Assembly (NCBI RefSeq): GCF_001426435.1
Contig: NZ_LMER01000001.1
Coordinates: forward strand, 74,308 to 106,783
Length of the DNA stretch: 32,476 nt
Origin: Angustibacter sp. Root456
Lineage (GTDB): Bacteria; Actinomycetota; Actinomycetes; Actinomycetales; Angustibacteraceae
Reading direction: 5' to 3'
The translations under genes were made by a program, and so were the position numbers. Within the stretch, counting starts at the first letter, position 1. Each line of letters starts with the position of its first letter. A model generated the notes under the pieces. That model was not told the DNA's origin, did not search any database, and worked only from the letters and a program-made list of their open reading frames with translations. Below, piece after piece: positions 8,141 through 15,981 of the stretch.

Positions 8141-9777
8141 TCCACACCCAGCAGCAGGGGGTAGCCGGGCTGCCCTCCGGCCACGACGTTGACCTCGACG
8201 TCGAGCCGGTCAGCGCGCACGCGCGCGACGACCGCCTCAGCCAGCCGGGCGGCGTCCTCGCTGTCACCGGTCACCACGGTCAGGAGCTCGCCGCCGCCGG
8301 TGAGCATGCGGGTGACGACATCGGCCGCGACGTCAGGCAGCTGCGTGCCGATCACCGCGATGTCGCCGTCGATCAGACCCAGGGCGTCGCCGGGACGGCA
8401 CCAGCCCGCGGACGTGAGCGCCTCGCCCGCCGCCACCATGACCGCGCCGTGCCGGGTGGCCGCCGCAGCAGCCGACATCCGCACGAGGTTCTGCGACAGC
8501 GGACTGTGCGGGTCGTGCACCGCGAGCGCGGCCAGCCCCTGCACCGCAGCGCGGGTCGGCAGCACGGCCACGTGCACGCCCTCGTCCCGGGCGGCCGCCG
8601 CCGCGGCACCGGCCGCGGCGAGGGCGTCGCGGTCGTTGGGCAGCAGGATCACCGCCTGGGCGTGCGTGGCGCGGACGGCGTCCAGCAGCTCGGCCGTGGA
8701 CGGCCGGTGTCCCGGGACGCTCGGCACCACCACCGCACCGGCCTGCTCGAGCACCGCCGCCAGGCCCGACCCAGCGGCCGTGGCCACCACCGCCACCGCC
8801 TGCTCGCCGCCGTGGTTCGGCCCGTGGCCCGCTTCGTGACCGGAGGCGGCCCGGCGGCCGAGCTGGTCGGCGATGCGCGTGACGCGGATGCGGTGCGGGC
8901 GCCCGGCGGTGACTCCCGCCTCGATCGCCGCACCGACGTCGTCGGTGTGCACGTGCACGTTCCACAGGCCACCGCCCCCGACCACCACGGTCGACTCACC
9001 GATGCGGTCGAGGGTGTCGCGCAGGGTGGCCAGCCAGGCCCCGTCGTCCCCGGGGGCGTCGAGCAGGTACATCACCTCGTACTCGGGGCCGGCGTCGGCG
9101 CCGTCGACGGCCACGACGCGGGGGGCCCGGCTGCCCGGCGGCGGGCGGTGCGAGCGCACGGTGCGCTGCTCGGTGACGACGCCCAGCAGGCTCTCGAGCA
9201 GCACGATCAGGCCCTGGGCGCCGGCGTCCACCACCCCCGCCCGGTGCAGCGCCTCGAGCTGGTCGGTGGTGCGGGCCAGCGCGTCGTCGGCGGCCTCGAC
9301 CGCGGCCCGCACGACGGCGCCGAGGTCGTCGCCGGCCGCGTCGCGCGCTCCCTGGGCCGCCGCCCGCGCCACCGTGAGCATCGTGCCCTCCACCGGGCGG
9401 CTCACCGCGCGGTAGGCCTCGTCGGCAGCTCGTTGCAGCGCCTCACGCACGGCGCCGGCCCCGCCGTCCGGCTGCTCGGCGAGCACGTGGGCCCAGCCGC
9501 GCAGCAGCTGGCTGAGGATCACCCCGGAGTTGCCGCGCGCGCCGAGCAGCGCCCCCGTGGCGAACGCGTCGGCCACCTCGGGCAGCCCGCAACCCTCTCC
9601 CAGCGCCTCGACGGCAGCGGCGGCCGACTCGATGGTGAGGTAGAGGTTCGTGCCGGTGTCGCCGTCCGGCACGGGGAAGACGTTGAGGGCGTCGATCTCG
9701 GCGCGCTGCTCGCCGAGCTGGGCGAGCACCTCGCGTCCCCACTGACGGGCGGCGCGGGCGTCGAGGTGGTCGAGCAC
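8137..9777 (-). CDS. DAK2/DhaL-domain protein, FakA-type fatty acid kinase
   Basis: A 546-residue protein. The N-terminal DhaL (Dak2) nucleotide-binding domain has the Mg-ligand motif NVFPVPDGDTGTN, with GARGNSGVILSQ further on. The C-terminal part has the layout of FakA (YloV): a middle domain around VNVHTDDVGAAIEAG-like sequence (here NVHVHTDDVG) and a C-terminal domain with ILPND and AVIG.. segments. FakA phosphorylates fatty acids bound to FakB in other bacteria; that activity is inferred here by family. The GTG start 9777 has -10 TAGCCT at 9784-9789 (6 nt). It is followed by recG with a 4-bp overlap. Divergent from rpmB. Confidence 0.88.
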   Translation of the reverse strand: MLDHLDARAARQWGREVLAQLGEQRAEIDALNVFPVPDGDTGTNLYLTIESAAAAVEALGEGCGLPEVADAFATGALLGARGNSGVILSQLLRGWAHVLAEQPDGGAGAVREALQRAADEAYRAVSRPVEGTMLTVARAAAQGARDAAGDDLGAVVRAAVEAADDALARTTDQLEALHRAGVVDAGAQGLIVLLESLLGVVTEQRTVRSHRPPPGSRAPRVVAVDGADAGPEYEVMYLLDAPGDDGAWLATLRDTLDRIGESTVVVGGGGLWNVHVHTDDVGAAIEAGVTAGRPHRIRVTRIADQLGRRAASGHEAGHGPNHGGEQAVAVVATAAGSGLAAVLEQAGAVVVPSVPGHRPSTAELLDAVRATHAQAVILLPNDRDALAAAGAAAAAARDEGVHVAVLPTRAAVQGLAALAVHDPHSPLSQNLVRMSAAAAATRHGAVMVAAGEALTSAGWCRPGDALGLIDGDIAVIGTQLPDVAADVVTRMLTGGGELLTVVTGDSEDAARLAEAVVARVRADRLDVEVNVVAGGQPGYPLLLGVE

Positions 9778-9954
9778 GGTCGAAGGCTAACCGCATTTGG
9801 GCCGCTCGGCCGCCGTCGGCTACGCTGTACCGGTTGCCCGACCCGTTCGGGCTCTTTCGCACGTCCCCCGCCACCAGCACGGTGCCCGTCCCGGTGCCTG
9901 CGGTGCGCGCGTGCGAGACCTCACGACCACGTACCAGCGATCAGGAGAGCACCC

Positions 9955-10140
9955 GTGGCTGCCAACTGCGACGTCTGCGGCAAGGGGCCGGGTTTCGGTC
10001 ATTCCATCTCGCACTCGCACCGCCGTACCAAGCGGCGTTGGAACCCCAACATCCAGCGAGTGCGCGCCATGGTGGGCTCCACCCCCAAGCGCCTCAACGT
10101 GTGCACCTCCTGCCTGAAGGCCGGCAAGGTCACCCGCTGA
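9955..10140 (+). CDS. rpmB: 50S ribosomal protein L28
   Basis: A 61-residue ribosomal protein beginning AANCDVCGKGPGFG after the initiator, with HRRTKRRWNPNIQ and the end CTSCLKAGKVTR. The two CxxC pairs make this the zinc-binding (C+) L28, as opposed to the zinc-free paralogue many actinobacteria also carry. GTG start 9955 with an AGGAG ribosome site at 9943-9947. It is followed by a strong hairpin at 10157-10192. It is divergent from the FakA-type kinase gene, an arrangement seen in many actinobacteria. Confidence 0.97.
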   Translation: MAANCDVCGKGPGFGHSISHSHRRTKRRWNPNIQRVRAMVGSTPKRLNVCTSCLKAGKVTR

Positions 10141-10156
10141 GCCTCGCACCCCGTCG

Positions 10157-10192
10157 GTGAGGGCCGGTCCGCTGCTGCGGGCCGGCCCTCAC
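10157..10192 (+). terminator. Hairpin terminator after rpmB
   Basis: GTGAGGGCCGGTCCG pairs with CGGGCCGGCCCTCAC around a CTGCTG loop (15-bp stem with one T/C mismatch), starting 17 nt after the rpmB stop. There is no U tract, as is common for high-G+C terminators. Confidence 0.75.
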
Positions 10193-10211
10193 TGCATCCG
10201 CACCACCACTC

Positions 10212-10275
10212 ACCGCACCCAGCCCCCACCGCACCCAGCCCCCACCGCACCCAGCCCCCACCGCACCCAGCCCCC
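10212..10275. repeat. 16-bp tandem repeat, 4 exact copies
   Basis: The unit ACCGCACCCAGCCCCC occurs four times in a row at 10212, 10228, 10244 and 10260 with no mismatch; the next bases break the pattern. One strand is almost entirely C/A. It lies between the rpmB hairpin and the palindrome at 10302, in non-coding DNA. Confidence 0.95.
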
Positions 10276-10301
10276 ACCCCGCCCCGGCCCCCCACCTCGT
10301 T

Positions 10302-10352
10302 CGTGATCATGCACGCCAGCGCAGCTCGGGTGCGCTGACGTGCATGATCACG
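10302..10352. repeat. Long palindrome (22-bp arms) between rpmB and thiL
   Basis: Left arm 10302-10323 begins CGTGATCATGCACG; right arm 10331-10352 is its reverse complement with one mismatch; the spacer is GCTCGGG. It lies between convergent rpmB and thiL, 7 nt past the thiL stop. It could serve as the thiL terminator, as a bidirectional terminator or as a dispersed repeat element. Confidence 0.9.
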
Positions 10353-10359
10353 CCAGGGG

Positions 10360-11358
10360 TCAGGGGCGGAAGTGGTCCCAGCCCTGGACGGCGGGCTCCT
10401 CGCCGTCCAGCAGCACCGGGGGGCGCCCCTCGATCGGGGGCAGCACCTGACCCACCGCCGTGAAGCCGTCGGGCAGCACGACGCCCGCCGGGAAGGTCGC
10501 GGCGAGCGGATGGTCCTCTCCCCCGGCGAGCACCCAGGGCCCCCAACCGTTGTCGGGCCGACCCAGCGCCCGCAGCGCCGGAGCGAGCGGCGCCGCGAAC
10601 GCCGTGAGCTGGCTCCAGTCGAGGTCGATGGCGACGCCGCTGGCGCGGGCGAGCCGGCCGAGGTCGCGCACCAGGCCGTCGCTGACGTCGAGCATCGCCG
10701 TGGCGCCCGCCTGCGCCGCCGCCGGGCCGGCCTCGTACGGCGGCTGCGGACGGCGGTGGGCCTCCACCAGGTCGGGGGCGGCGTCGGGGCGCCCGGCCTG
10801 CAGCAGCGCGAGCCCCGCGGCCGACCCACCGAGCCGGCCGGCCACCGCGACCACGTCGCCGGGCCGCGCCCCTGACCGCAGCACGGCCGGGCGGCCCTGC
10901 AGGTCACCCAGCGCCGTCACCGACACCATCACCACCGGGCCGGACGACAGGTCACCCCCGACGACGCCCGCGCCCGTGCCGGCGCAGGCCGCCGCCAGGC
11001 CCTCAGCCAGGCCCACTGCCCATGTCACCGGGAGCTCAGCGGGCGCCACCAGCCCGACGACCAGCGCGGTCGGCACCGCACCCATGGCCGCGACGTCCGC
11101 GAGGTTCTGCGCGGCGGCCTTCCACCCGACGTCCTGCGGTGACGACCAGTCGCGGCGGAAGTCCCGGCCCTCGACCAGCACGTCGGTGGTCACCACGACG
11201 CGCCCGTCCGGAGCGCGCACCACGGCGGTGTCGTCCCCGGGGCCGATGAGCGTGCTCGGCGCGACCGGCAGCACGGGGAAGATCGCCGCGAGCAGGCCGT
11301 CCTCGCCCACGTCGGCCAACGTCGTCGTGGACGCAAGGTCATCTGCCACGTCCGGCAC
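10360..11358 (-). CDS. thiL: Thiamine-monophosphate kinase
   Basis: A 332-residue ATP-dependent kinase making thiamine diphosphate from thiamine monophosphate. The metal/nucleotide motif is IGPGDDTAVV near residue 38, TTDVLVEGRDF follows, then QNLADVAAMGA, the VGGDLSSG segment and MLDVSDGL. All are typical of the PurM/ThiL superfamily. GTG start 11358; I see no convincing ribosome site, so it may be leaderless. It is divergent from the RAM-domain gene, with about 60 bp between them. Confidence 0.95.
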   Translation of the reverse strand: MPDVADDLASTTTLADVGEDGLLAAIFPVLPVAPSTLIGPGDDTAVVRAPDGRVVVTTDVLVEGRDFRRDWSSPQDVGWKAAAQNLADVAAMGAVPTALVVGLVAPAELPVTWAVGLAEGLAAACAGTGAGVVGGDLSSGPVVMVSVTALGDLQGRPAVLRSGARPGDVVAVAGRLGGSAAGLALLQAGRPDAAPDLVEAHRRPQPPYEAGPAAAQAGATAMLDVSDGLVRDLGRLARASGVAIDLDWSQLTAFAAPLAPALRALGRPDNGWGPWVLAGGEDHPLAATFPAGVVLPDGFTAVGQVLPPIEGRPPVLLDGEEPAVQGWDHFRP

Positions 11359-11417
11359 GGTAGCGTTCGGGGCGAAGCGGGGCAGTCGGCACCGCCCGAG
11401 CAGTGGAGGACGCGGTG

Positions 11418-11651
11418 GTGGTGCAGGCCTACATCCTCATCCAGACCGAGGTCGGCAAGGCCGCCACGGTCGCCGAGACGATCGCCGGGATCACCGGGGT
11501 CACCCTCGCCGAGGACGTCACCGGCCCCTACGACGTCATCGCGCGCGTCGAGGCCCGCAACGTCGACGAGCTGGGCAAGCTGGTCATCGCCAAGATCCAG
11601 GACGTCGCAGGGATCACCCGCACGCTCACGTGCACCGTCGTCCACGTCTGA
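11418..11651 (+). CDS. Lrp/AsnC ligand-binding (RAM) domain protein without DNA-binding domain
   Basis: A 77-residue protein, VQAYILIQTEVGKA at its start and EDVTGPYDVIARVEA in the middle. This is a stand-alone RAM/AsnC_trans_reg domain: the amino-acid-binding half of Lrp regulators without the helix-turn-helix. Three consecutive GTG codons (11415, 11418, 11421) follow a GGAGG site at 11405-11409. The middle one gives an 8-nt spacing and the family start MVQAYILIQ. The next gene starts inside its 3' end. The function is not established; such proteins may modulate full-length Lrp proteins. Confidence 0.88.
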   Translation: MVQAYILIQTEVGKAATVAETIAGITGVTLAEDVTGPYDVIARVEARNVDELGKLVIAKIQDVAGITRTLTCTVVHV

Positions 11652-12100
11652 CCTGGCTGCTCGCCGCCGCGGTGGCGTTGGCCGCCGTCACGGCGGGAAC
11701 GGTGTGGTGGCTCACCCGGCCCCTCGAGGTCACGGCGCCGGTCGGTGCGGCTGACCCGGCGTGCGCCGAGCTGGCGGCGAAGCTGCCCGCGTCCGTCCAG
11801 GGGCAGCCTCGGGTGGCGACGTCGTCCGACTCCCCAGCCGTGGCCGCGTGGGGCGACCCCGCGGTCATCTGGCGCTGCGGCGTGCGGCCACCCGGGCCGA
11901 CCACCGACGAGTGCATCGAGGTCAACGGCGTCGACTGGGTGCGCCACCCGCTGAAGGACGGCCAGTCGTTTACCACCTTCGGCCGCGATCCCGCCGTCCA
12001 GGTGCTCGTGCCGAACGCCTACGCACCCGAGCCGCTCGTGCTGCCGCCGTTCTCCGACGTCGTCGCCGCGATCGCGCAGGGCGAGCACCGCTGCCGCTGA
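11630..12100 (+). CDS. DUF3515 family membrane-anchored protein
   Basis: A 156-residue protein. A basic N-terminus (HRRPR) is followed by one hydrophobic segment (LLAAAVALAAVTAGTVWWL, about residues 9-28), which is a signal anchor. The extracytoplasmic domain contains ADPACAEL and WRCGVRPPGPTTDECIEVNGVDW, with cysteines typical of DUF3515. GTG 11630 is chosen because it is the first start before the membrane segment; this makes the gene overlap the RAM-domain gene by 22 bp. DUF3515 genes sit between ddl and thiL in many actinobacteria. The function is unknown. Confidence 0.85.
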   Translation: MHRRPRLTWLLAAAVALAAVTAGTVWWLTRPLEVTAPVGAADPACAELAAKLPASVQGQPRVATSSDSPAVAAWGDPAVIWRCGVRPPGPTTDECIEVNGVDWVRHPLKDGQSFTTFGRDPAVQVLVPNAYAPEPLVLPPFSDVVAAIAQGEHRCR

Positions 12101-12128
12101 GCGGGCCCTGAGGTGGGCTCGGCTGGGC

Positions 12129-13262
12129 TCAGCGCAGGCCGGTGCGCCGCCGCAGGGCGAGCTGGATCAGCCGGTCGACCAGCGCCGGGTAGTCGACGCC
12201 GGACGCCGCCCACATGCGCGGGAACATCGAGATCGGCGTGAACCCCGGCATCGTGTTGATCTCGTTCACCACCACCTCGCCGTCGGGGGTGAGGAACACG
12301 TCGACCCGGGCCAGGCCCTCGCAACCCATGACCTCGAAGGTCTCCACCGCGAGCTCCTGCACGCGATCGCGCACGTCGGGTGGCACGTCGGCCGGCGTGG
12401 TGAGCCGGACGTCGTCCTCGTCGAGGTACTTGGCCTCGAAGTCGTAGAAGCTGTGACCCGAGACGACCTCGATCTCTCCGAGCTCGCTGGCTCGCGGCGT
12501 GCCGTCGAGGTCCTGCAGCACGCCGCACTCGAGCTCGCGTCCGGCGATGCCAGCCTCGACGACGACCTTGGGGTCGTGCTCGCGGGCGGCCTCGATGGCG
12601 GCGCGCAGGTCGGCGGGGTCCTCCACACGCGTGATGCCCATGCTCGACCCTGCGCGGGCGGGTTTGACGAACACCGGCAGTGCCAGGGCGGCGAGGCGCG
12701 CGAGGACGGCGTCGGGGTCGGTCTCCCACTGGCGCGGCGTGACGACCTCGTACGGCCCCACCGGCAGTCCGTGGCCGGCCAGCAGCACCTTCATGTAGTG
12801 CTTGTCCATGCTCGCCGCGGACGCGAGCACGCCCGACCCGACGTACGGCACGTCACCGAGCTCGAGGAGTCCCTGGAGCGTGCCGTCCTCACCGAACGGG
12901 CCGTGCAGCAGCGGGAAGACGACGTCGACGTTCCCGAGGGTGCTCGGCACCTCGCCCGGACGCAGCGCGCGCAGCGTGCGGTCGGAGGTGCTGGTGGGCA
13001 CGAGCACTCCGGGGCCCGAGGTGTCGACCGCGGGCAGCGTGCGGTCGCGCGCCTCCAGCACGTCGGGGTCGTCCTCGGCCAGCACCCACCGGCCGTCGGT
13101 GGCGATTCCCACGGGCACGACGTCGTAGCGGTCGCGGTCGAGAGCGCGCAGCACACCGGCCGCCGTCATGCAGCTCACGGCGTGCTCACTGGAACGTCCA
13201 CCGAAGACGACGGCGACGCGGGGCTTGTGCGGGGCGGGGGCCTGGCCAGGGGTGAGGTTCAT
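12129..13262 (-). CDS. ddl: D-alanine--D-alanine ligase
   Basis: A 377-residue ATP-grasp enzyme that makes the D-Ala-D-Ala dipeptide for peptidoglycan. The start VAVVFGGRSSEHAVSC, LLHGPFGEDGTLQG, VKPARAGSSMG and the metal-site stretch VVVNEINTMPGFTPISMFPRM are all family signatures. The omega-loop YDFEAKYL has the Tyr...Lys pattern of D-Ala-specific ligases, not of vancomycin-resistance D-Ala-D-Lac ligases. ATG 13262 has a -10 box TAGGGT at 13272-13277 (9 nt upstream), so probably leaderless. It is divergent from the transsulfuration enzyme gene. Confidence 0.96.
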   Translation of the reverse strand: MNLTPGQAPAPHKPRVAVVFGGRSSEHAVSCMTAAGVLRALDRDRYDVVPVGIATDGRWVLAEDDPDVLEARDRTLPAVDTSGPGVLVPTSTSDRTLRALRPGEVPSTLGNVDVVFPLLHGPFGEDGTLQGLLELGDVPYVGSGVLASAASMDKHYMKVLLAGHGLPVGPYEVVTPRQWETDPDAVLARLAALALPVFVKPARAGSSMGITRVEDPADLRAAIEAAREHDPKVVVEAGIAGRELECGVLQDLDGTPRASELGEIEVVSGHSFYDFEAKYLDEDDVRLTTPADVPPDVRDRVQELAVETFEVMGCEGLARVDVFLTPDGEVVVNEINTMPGFTPISMFPRMWAASGVDYPALVDRLIQLALRRRTGLR

Positions 13263-13271
13263 CGCCGCAGC

Positions 13272-13324
13272 ACCCTACCCGGGCGTGGACGCCGCCTTCG
13301 ACGACGCGCCCGCCCGGCTACCCT
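13272..13324. promoter_or_regulatory. Back-to-back leaderless promoters of ddl and the transsulfuration gene
   Basis: A minus-strand TAGGGT (13272-13277) lies 9 nt before the ddl ATG, and a plus-strand TACCCT (13319-13324) lies 7 nt before GTG 13332. The whole divergent gap is 69 bp, so the two promoters' -35 regions overlap. No clear -35 hexamers. Confidence 0.5.
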
Positions 13325-13331
13325 CCCAGCC

Positions 13332-14483
13332 GTGAGCGCACCCCAGGACGCCGGTCGCCCGGCCTCACCCGCCGGGCTGGCCCCGGCCACCGTCGCCGTC
13401 ACCGCCGGACGCCCGAGGACCCGGCCGGGTGCCGCCGTCAACGAGGCCGTGTGGCTGACCTCCACTTACGTGGCCGACGGCCCGTACGACTACGGCCGCA
13501 CCGGCAACCCGACGTGGGACGCCTTCGAGACCGTGCTCGGTGCGCTCGAGGGCGGCCGGGCCCTCGTGTACTCCGCGGGCCTCGCCGCGATGGCGGCGGC
13601 GACCGCGCTGGTGCCCGACGGCTCGGTCGTCGTGGCGCCGAGCAGCGCCTACTCGGGCACCACCACGCAGCTGCAGCTCGCCCAGAGGCAGGGCCGGCTG
13701 ACGCTGCGGCAGGTCGAGATCGCCGACACCGACGCCGTGGGCGAGGCGCTGCGGGGCGCCGACCTGCTCGTGGTGGAGTCGCCGACCAACCCGATGCTCG
13801 ACGTCGCCGACCTGCCGGCGCTCGTCGACCTGGCCCACGCCGAGGGCGCGCTCGTGGTCGCCGACAACACGTTCGCGACGCCGGTCGTGCAGCGCCCGCT
13901 CGACCACGGCGTCGACGTCGTCGTCCACTCGGTCACGAAGTACCTCGCGGGTCACTCCGACGTCGTCCTCGGGGCGACCGTGACGCGCGACGACTCCGCC
14001 GGCCGCGACCTGCACGAGCGGCTGCGGGCTCACCGGCATCTCACCGGAAGCATCGCCGGCCCCCAGGAGGTCTGGCTGGCGCTGCGCGGGCTGCGGACGC
14101 TCACGGTGCGCGTCGAGCGGGCGCAAGCCAACGCAGCCGAGCTGGCCCGGCGGCTGCAGGCGCACCCCGCGGTACGTGCGGTGCGGCACCCGTCGCTGCC
14201 CGACGACCCCGGGCACGCCCGGGCCGTCGCCCAGATGCGTGGCTTCGGGGCGATCGTCAGCATCGAGGTCGACGGTGACGCGGCGGCCGCCGAGCGGGTG
14301 GCCGCGGCCACCCGGCTGTGGGTGCACGCGACGAGCCTGGGCGGCGTCGAGTCGTCGCTGGAGCGCCGGCGACGGCACGCGGCCGAGTCACCCGTCGTCC
14401 CGGAGTCGCTGCTGCGCCTGTCGGTGGGCATCGAGGACGTCGACGACCTCTGGGCCGACCTCGACCAGGCCCTGCGCGCCTGA
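13332..14483 (+). CDS. PLP-dependent transsulfuration enzyme (cystathionine gamma-lyase/synthase family)
   Basis: A 383-residue Cys/Met-metabolism PLP enzyme. It shows YDYGRTGNPTWDAFE (substrate/phosphate-binding YxYxRxxNPT motif), SAGLAAMAA, VADNTFATP (PLP-pyridine Asp) and the Schiff-base Lys203 in HSVTKYLAGHSD. The family includes cystathionine gamma-synthase, gamma-lyase and related enzymes that interconvert Met and Cys precursors; the exact reaction cannot be told. GTG 13332 is picked for the -10 TACCCT 7 nt upstream. An in-frame extension far upstream is only antisense to ddl. It heads three plus-strand genes between ddl and gpsA. Confidence 0.9.
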   Translation: MSAPQDAGRPASPAGLAPATVAVTAGRPRTRPGAAVNEAVWLTSTYVADGPYDYGRTGNPTWDAFETVLGALEGGRALVYSAGLAAMAAATALVPDGSVVVAPSSAYSGTTTQLQLAQRQGRLTLRQVEIADTDAVGEALRGADLLVVESPTNPMLDVADLPALVDLAHAEGALVVADNTFATPVVQRPLDHGVDVVVHSVTKYLAGHSDVVLGATVTRDDSAGRDLHERLRAHRHLTGSIAGPQEVWLALRGLRTLTVRVERAQANAAELARRLQAHPAVRAVRHPSLPDDPGHARAVAQMRGFGAIVSIEVDGDAAAAERVAAATRLWVHATSLGGVESSLERRRRHAAESPVVPESLLRLSVGIEDVDDLWADLDQALRA

Positions 14484-14509
14484 CGGACCGCCCAGGTAGG
14501 TTGCGCGTC

Positions 14510-15406
14510 ATGGCCTCCTCCCCCGCGCGCACCCTCGACGTCCCGCTGCCCGACGGCCGCACGCTGCACGTCCGCGACGACGGCGAGCCCGGCGACGACC
14601 GCCTGTCGTTGGTGCTGCACCACGGCTCGCCCCAGTCGGGCCTGGTGCTGTCGCTGCAGCTCGACGACGCCCGCGCCCAGGGCCTGCGCGTCATCAGCTT
14701 CGACCGGCCGGGGTACGGCGGGTCGTCGCGGGCTGAGGGACGCCGCGTCGCCGACGTCGTCACCGACGTCACGCACCTGCTCGACGCGCTCGGCGTCGAT
14801 CGCTTCGTCACCTCCGGCTCATCGGGGGGCGGCCCGCACTCCCTCGCCTGCGCCGCGCTGCTGCCCGACCGGTGCCTCGCCGCGGCCACGGTTGCCGGTG
14901 TGGCGCCGTACGACGTCGCCGGCCTCGACTGGCTCGCGGGCATGGGCGACGACAACGTCGAGGAGTTCGGGGCCGCGGTGGCCGGCGAGGAGCAGCTGCG
15001 TCCGTTCCTCGTCGCGGGTCGGCAGGCGATCCTGGACGCCGGACCCGAGGGACTCGAGGCGAGCATGCGCACCCTGCTCCCGCCCGCGGACCTCGCGGTG
15101 CTGGGCGGCGAGCTCGGCACGTGGCTGCACGCCAGCATGGCCGACGGCCTGCGACCGGGGGTCGACGGATGGCTCGACGACGACCTCGCCTTCGTGCAGC
15201 CCTGGGGGTTCAGCCTCGACGACATCCGCGTGCCCGTGCTGGTGATGGCCGGCGGCCAGGACCTCATGGTGCCGCTCGACCACGGCAGCTGGCTCGCCCA
15301 GGCGGTGCCGGGCGCGAGCGCGTTGCTCGACGACGACGCAGGCCACCTCTCGCTGCTCGCGGGTATCGGCCGGGCCCACAGCTGGCTGCTCGAGCAGGCG
15401 GGCTGA
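14510..15406 (+). CDS. Alpha/beta-hydrolase
   Basis: A 298-residue hydrolase fold protein. The oxyanion strand is LHHGSPQSG, the nucleophile elbow is GSSGG (Ser105), the acid is in VMAGGQDLMVP and the histidine is in DDAGHLSLL. FDRPGYGGSS is typical of the esterase/epoxide-hydrolase-like branch. The substrate is unknown. ATG 14510 has -10 TAGGTT at 14497-14502, 7 nt upstream, so probably leaderless. The next gene starts 7 nt after its stop, suggesting co-transcription. Confidence 0.92.
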   Translation: MASSPARTLDVPLPDGRTLHVRDDGEPGDDRLSLVLHHGSPQSGLVLSLQLDDARAQGLRVISFDRPGYGGSSRAEGRRVADVVTDVTHLLDALGVDRFVTSGSSGGGPHSLACAALLPDRCLAAATVAGVAPYDVAGLDWLAGMGDDNVEEFGAAVAGEEQLRPFLVAGRQAILDAGPEGLEASMRTLLPPADLAVLGGELGTWLHASMADGLRPGVDGWLDDDLAFVQPWGFSLDDIRVPVLVMAGGQDLMVPLDHGSWLAQAVPGASALLDDDAGHLSLLAGIGRAHSWLLEQAG

Positions 15407-15413
15407 GACTGCC

Positions 15414-15977
15414 GTGGGCCGCCTCGTCTACAACGCGATCACGTCCCTCGACGGCTACACGGTCGACGCCGAGGGCAGCTTCGCCTGGGCCCGGCCCGAC
15501 GAGGAGGTGCACACCTTCGCCAACGAGCTCGTGCGCCCGCTCGGCACCCACCTGCTGGGACGGCGTATGTACGAGGTGATGCGCTACTGGGAGGCACCGC
15601 CGGACTCCGGCGACCCCGACTCCGCGATCACCGACGAGTTCGCGGCCCTGTGGCAGGACGCCGACAAGGTCGTCTTCTCCCGGACTCTCGAGCAGCCGAC
15701 CACCCGGCGCACGACGGTCGAGCGCACGTTCGACCCCGCCGCCGTCCAGCAGCTGGTGGCCGACTCGGCCCGCGACGTCGGCATCGGCGGAGCCACGTTG
15801 GCCACGCAGGCCGTGCGGTCCGGCCTGGTCGACGAGCTGCAGCAGCTGGTCATCCCGGTGGTGGTTGGTGGCGGCACGCGATGGCTGCCCGACGACGTCC
15901 GGCTCGACCTCGAGCTCACCGAGACCCGCCGCTTCGCCGCCGGGGTGGTGTTCCTGCGGTACGCCGTACGGCGCTGA
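15414..15977 (+). CDS. Dihydrofolate-reductase-like / RibD C-terminal domain protein
   Basis: A 187-residue protein of the RibD_C (bacterial bifunctional deaminase-reductase C-terminal) family. It has YNAITSLDGY at the start, LLGRRMYEVM in the middle, DVGIGGATLATQAV (NADPH-binding region) and VVGGGTRWLP near the end. Stand-alone members are NAD(P)H-dependent reductases of mostly unknown substrate. GTG start 15414 is 7 nt after the hydrolase stop. It converges on gpsA with a gap of only 4 nt. Confidence 0.9.
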   Translation: MGRLVYNAITSLDGYTVDAEGSFAWARPDEEVHTFANELVRPLGTHLLGRRMYEVMRYWEAPPDSGDPDSAITDEFAALWQDADKVVFSRTLEQPTTRRTTVERTFDPAAVQQLVADSARDVGIGGATLATQAVRSGLVDELQQLVIPVVVGGGTRWLPDDVRLDLELTETRRFAAGVVFLRYAVRR

Positions 15978-15981
15978 GCCG

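Noticed and set aside
5888-8164. Long open plus-strand frames across recG and the kinase
   Set aside because: They are antisense shadows of high-G+C genes; the minus-strand products carry complete family motifs.
10212-10275. CRISPR-like array
   Set aside because: The 16-bp units are directly adjacent with no spacers and no cas genes are nearby.
12129-13262. Vancomycin-resistance-type D-Ala-D-Lac ligase
   Set aside because: The omega-loop YDFEAKYL is the D-Ala-D-Ala type.
12453-13331. N-terminal extension of the transsulfuration enzyme
   Set aside because: It lies antisense to ddl and has no family similarity; the promoter at 13319 and GTG 13332 fit the family start.
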